Assembly: GCA_030685235.1 (NCBI GenBank)
Contig: MU839175.1
Coordinates: 1 to 64,000, forward strand
Reading direction: 5' to 3'
Source: Copromyces sp. CBS 386.78
Taxonomy: Eukaryota; Ascomycota; Sordariomycetes; Sordariales; Sordariaceae
Length of the DNA: 64,000 bases
Part shown: in pieces, positions 61,579 to 64,000 of the stretch
Numbering within the stretch: position 1 is the stretch's first letter
Layout of the letters: every line of letters starts with the position of its first letter
The notes under the pieces: model-generated
What the model was told of the DNA's origin: nothing
Databases searched by the model: none
The model's input: the letters and a program-made list of their open reading frames with translations, nothing else
Program-made: the position numbers and the translations under genes

Positions 61579-62150
61579 GGTCATATTACGTAAGCGATTA
61601 TATAATAGATGTAGTTTTAAAAACAAAATTATTTATAATATTAAAGTAAAAGAATTATAAAAAATAATAAGTATAAAAAGTAATATTTAATATTAAAATA
61701 TATAAGTAGTACGAAAATAGTTCGAAACCAATTCAATAGTAAAATTATTATAATAATATCACTTTTTAATTACTAATATAGGTAAAGGAAATTAATAAAT
61801 ACTACAATTATTATATAATATAATATATTTAATAAAGTAATTTTATTTATATATATTAATAAAATTCTATTAAATATATATAATAATTATTATATTCAAG
61901 AATTTAGAAATTATTAACCTTTTTAATAAATAAAGTCTATATATTATATAATATTATTTATAGATGGTACTTTGTATAATAATATATAATTATTCATTTA
62001 TAATAATATAAATATATATTTTAATTATATAAAAAATATATTTAATAAAGGAAGTTAATAATAATTATTTTATATATTATATATTTATAAAGAAAATATT
62101 TAAAACTATTTAATATTAATACTTTTAATATTATAATATAAATATATTTT

Positions 62151-63045
62151 AATTTTACTAATAAGTTAAATTAATATCTAGTTCGAAACCCGTTCTTATT
62201 ACATTAACTAGATTAGAACTTGTTTCGAACTAGATTATATACTTATAAATAATTTTTAATCTTAGGTAATAGAAAATATAATTTAAATACTATATATTAT
62301 ACTATTTACGTATATTATATATAAATAATTTTTAAAATTATATATTTTATATTTGAACGAGAATTTATACTACTTTTCACTTTTAATCTTATTTTATTTA
62401 TAATTTTTAAATATAAGAATAAAAAAAGTTATTTTGCTCGTATACTATGTAATATTCCATTATATTTTAATTTTATAATATTTAATTTAAAATATAGATT
62501 ATAAATATATATAATTCGAATTCTAATTATAATAATACGATTATTAACTATTTTTAATTTTACTAATAGGTTAATATCTAATTCGAAACCTATTCCTATT
62601 ACGTTAACTAAACTAGAACTTATTTCGAACTAAATTATATATTTATAAATAATTTTTAATCTTAGGAAGTAGAAAATATAATTTAAATACTATATATTAT
62701 ATTCTTTACGTATATTATATATAAATAATTTGTAAAATTATATATTTTATATTTAAACGAGAATTTATACTACTTTTCACTTTTAATCTTATTTTATTCA
62801 TAATTTTTAAATATAAGAATAAAAAAAGTTATTTAACTCGTATACTATTTAATATTCCATTATATTTTAATCTTATAGTATTTAATTTAAAATCTAGATT
62901 ATAAATATACATAATTCGAATCCTAATTATAATAATACAATTATTAACTATTTTTAATTTTACTAATAAGTTAACATCGAGTTTAAAACCCGTTCCTATT
63001 ACGTTAACTAGACTAGAACTTATTTCGAACTATATTACTTAAATA
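62151..63045. repeat. Tandem repeat with 400-bp period
   Basis: Equivalent words fall at 62,181 (GTTCGAAACC), 62,581 (ATTCGAAACC) and 62,981 (GTTTAAAACC), exactly 400 bp apart. Two full units and the start of a third are present, differing mainly by transitions. Confidence 0.9.
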
Positions 63046-63448
63046 TAAACCAAATTTTAATAAAAATATTATAATTAATACTTTAGATTATTTTTATCCT
63101 ACCTAACCTAATTATAACCTATTAGAAACTAATTTCTAACGAGTTTAGGGTTTTCAATAATACCTACTTATTAATTCTTACATAAAATAATAATATTGAA
63201 TAAAAAACTTTTATAAAAAATAAATTATTTTATTTTTAAGTAAATAACCGTTTTAGGATTAGTTCCAATACAATTTGAAAATCATTCCATTTTGAATATA
63301 ACCGAAATTGTTAGGCCCTCAAAGTGGGTTTGATTTCGCTTACAATGTGGGTCCTGAAATCACCTCAACCTTGGAACGGTTTTTTCACTCAATGGTTGAT
63401 CTGAGGTTTCCCCGATGGTTGAGGTGAGCTACCTACTCGCATCCTGGC

Positions 63449-64000
63449 AGATAACGTCGAGGTATAAGATTAGAGAGGGGAGAGTTGAGCACTGATGCCC
63501 AATGTTGGTTTTCATCTGAACACATCCACGTGTCTCTTCGTGTTGGAATTTCCGTGACCAACCGACGGATTGGATCGACAAGTTGGGAATCAATTCCATG
63601 TTCTGATAAGGAAAAGTTGAGAGACGGGACAACTTGAAAAATGACCAAGAAGATGAATGGCGAACAGAAAGAAAAAGAGAAAGAACGGTGATCCTGGACG
63701 ACGTGGAACGCAGTGACGTTCGTGAACGGAGCCTCATCAACGCGCTACTGTAATTGGCCCAGATGGTAGCAGGGGTGGAGACACGAGACCCACCCTGCCC
63801 CTGCGCCACCGCTTTCCAATTGGAACCCCCCTGCCCGGCACTGAACCCCCACTGCCGCTCACGTCGCTGCAGTGCAGTGCCGATGGCGTCGTTCGTTTTT
63901 CCCACGGAAGGAACGTGCAAGTGCCGCACCCATCCCATTTGGGGGAAATTGGACAATGAAATTATTCAAGATGCAAGGTTTTTACTCGTCTTCAACCACA
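63449..64000. other. Right flank of the element, ordinary composition
   Basis: Normal base composition returns directly after the target duplication. Minus-strand frames (63,429-63,956) lack recognisable features and one runs into the element end. GCTGCAGTGCAGTGC at about 63,868 is a small palindromic repeat. This is probably intergenic sequence upstream of a gene outside the window. Confidence 0.5.

Larger units (their letters stand above)
49425..63438. mobile_element. 14-kb RIP-degraded DNA transposon, Mutator-like boundaries
   Basis: The ends are inverted repeats of about 53 bp with five mismatches, four of them in the outer 15 bp. A long exact run starts TCACCTCAACCATCGGGGAA on the left and recurs as TTCCCCGATGGTTGAGGTGA on the right; a single G/A difference follows, then ATCAACCATTGAGTG. 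An exact 10-bp direct repeat GCATCCTGGC flanks the block (49,415-49,424 and 63,439-63,448). Duplications of 9-11 bp and ends starting with G are typical of Mutator-like elements. The interior is extremely AT- and TpA-rich with stops in all frames, the mark of RIP. It contains internal tandem repeats, coding relics and a nested MITE. No intact gene survives, so superfamily assignment rests on the boundaries alone. Confidence 0.82.

Noticed and set aside
50000..63000. CRISPR-like or centromeric satellite interpretation of the repeats
   Set aside because: Units are contiguous without unique spacers, only two to eight copies each, and enclosed by transposon-type ends with a target duplication.
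63429..63956. 175-codon minus-strand frame at the right edge
   Set aside because: Its end runs into the target duplication and transposon terminus, and no family feature is seen.

Overview
The window starts at a chromosome end and comes from a filamentous ascomycete, most likely Neurospora or a close relative in the Sordariaceae. Support for this: about 16 copies of TAACCC at base 1; intron-containing genes with 49-74 bp spliceosomal introns; and two long, extremely AT-rich, TpA-rich tracts full of degraded duplications, the usual result of repeat-induced point mutation (RIP, C to T in duplicated DNA).

Layout. Bases 1-95 are telomere and 96-5,040 are RIP-degraded subtelomere. A G-rich telomere-like minisatellite (5,041-5,182) and a RIP-worn copy of a CCTAGG-rich element follow. 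The euchromatic part runs from 6,650 to 49,400. In order it holds a secreted subtilisin-fold protein that has lost its catalytic serine (-), vps41 (-), apc1/bimE (+), an unrecognised 396-residue protein (-), a flotillin-like protein (+), a sugar permease (+), a cytochrome P450 (-), palA/RIM20 (+), two small paralogous cysteine-containing proteins (-), and a fringe-like type II membrane glycosyltransferase (-). From 49,425 to 63,438 lies a 14-kb AT-rich block. The last 550 bp return to ordinary composition.

Main results of the hunt. (1) The 14-kb block is bounded by inverted repeats of about 53 bp and an exact 10-bp direct repeat (GCATCCTGGC), so it looks like one huge RIP-degraded DNA transposon with Mutator-like boundary features. 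Inside it are a minisatellite whose 111/114-bp units read as 37/38 codons, a lysine-rich heptad coding relic, and a younger 436-bp MITE with its own 8-bp target duplication. (2) Two more MITE-like elements lie at 22,422-22,902 (hAT-type ends, 8-bp duplication) and about 23,809-24,200 (the latter carrying an interstitial TTAGGG tract). (3) The two small cysteine genes share a motif, and in both the first intron splits the start codon (AT|G), so translation of the protein depends on splicing. (4) The second of these genes is followed, in frame after a TAG, by 82 coding-like codons.

The genes are not an operon or a cluster. vps41 (HOPS, vacuole fusion) and palA (ESCRT-linked pH signalling) both belong to endosomal traffic, but they are 25 kb apart and this is probably coincidence. 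Gene models were built by hand from splice signals and reading phase, and all close without a stop. Family names rest on recognition of motifs, not on a database search.
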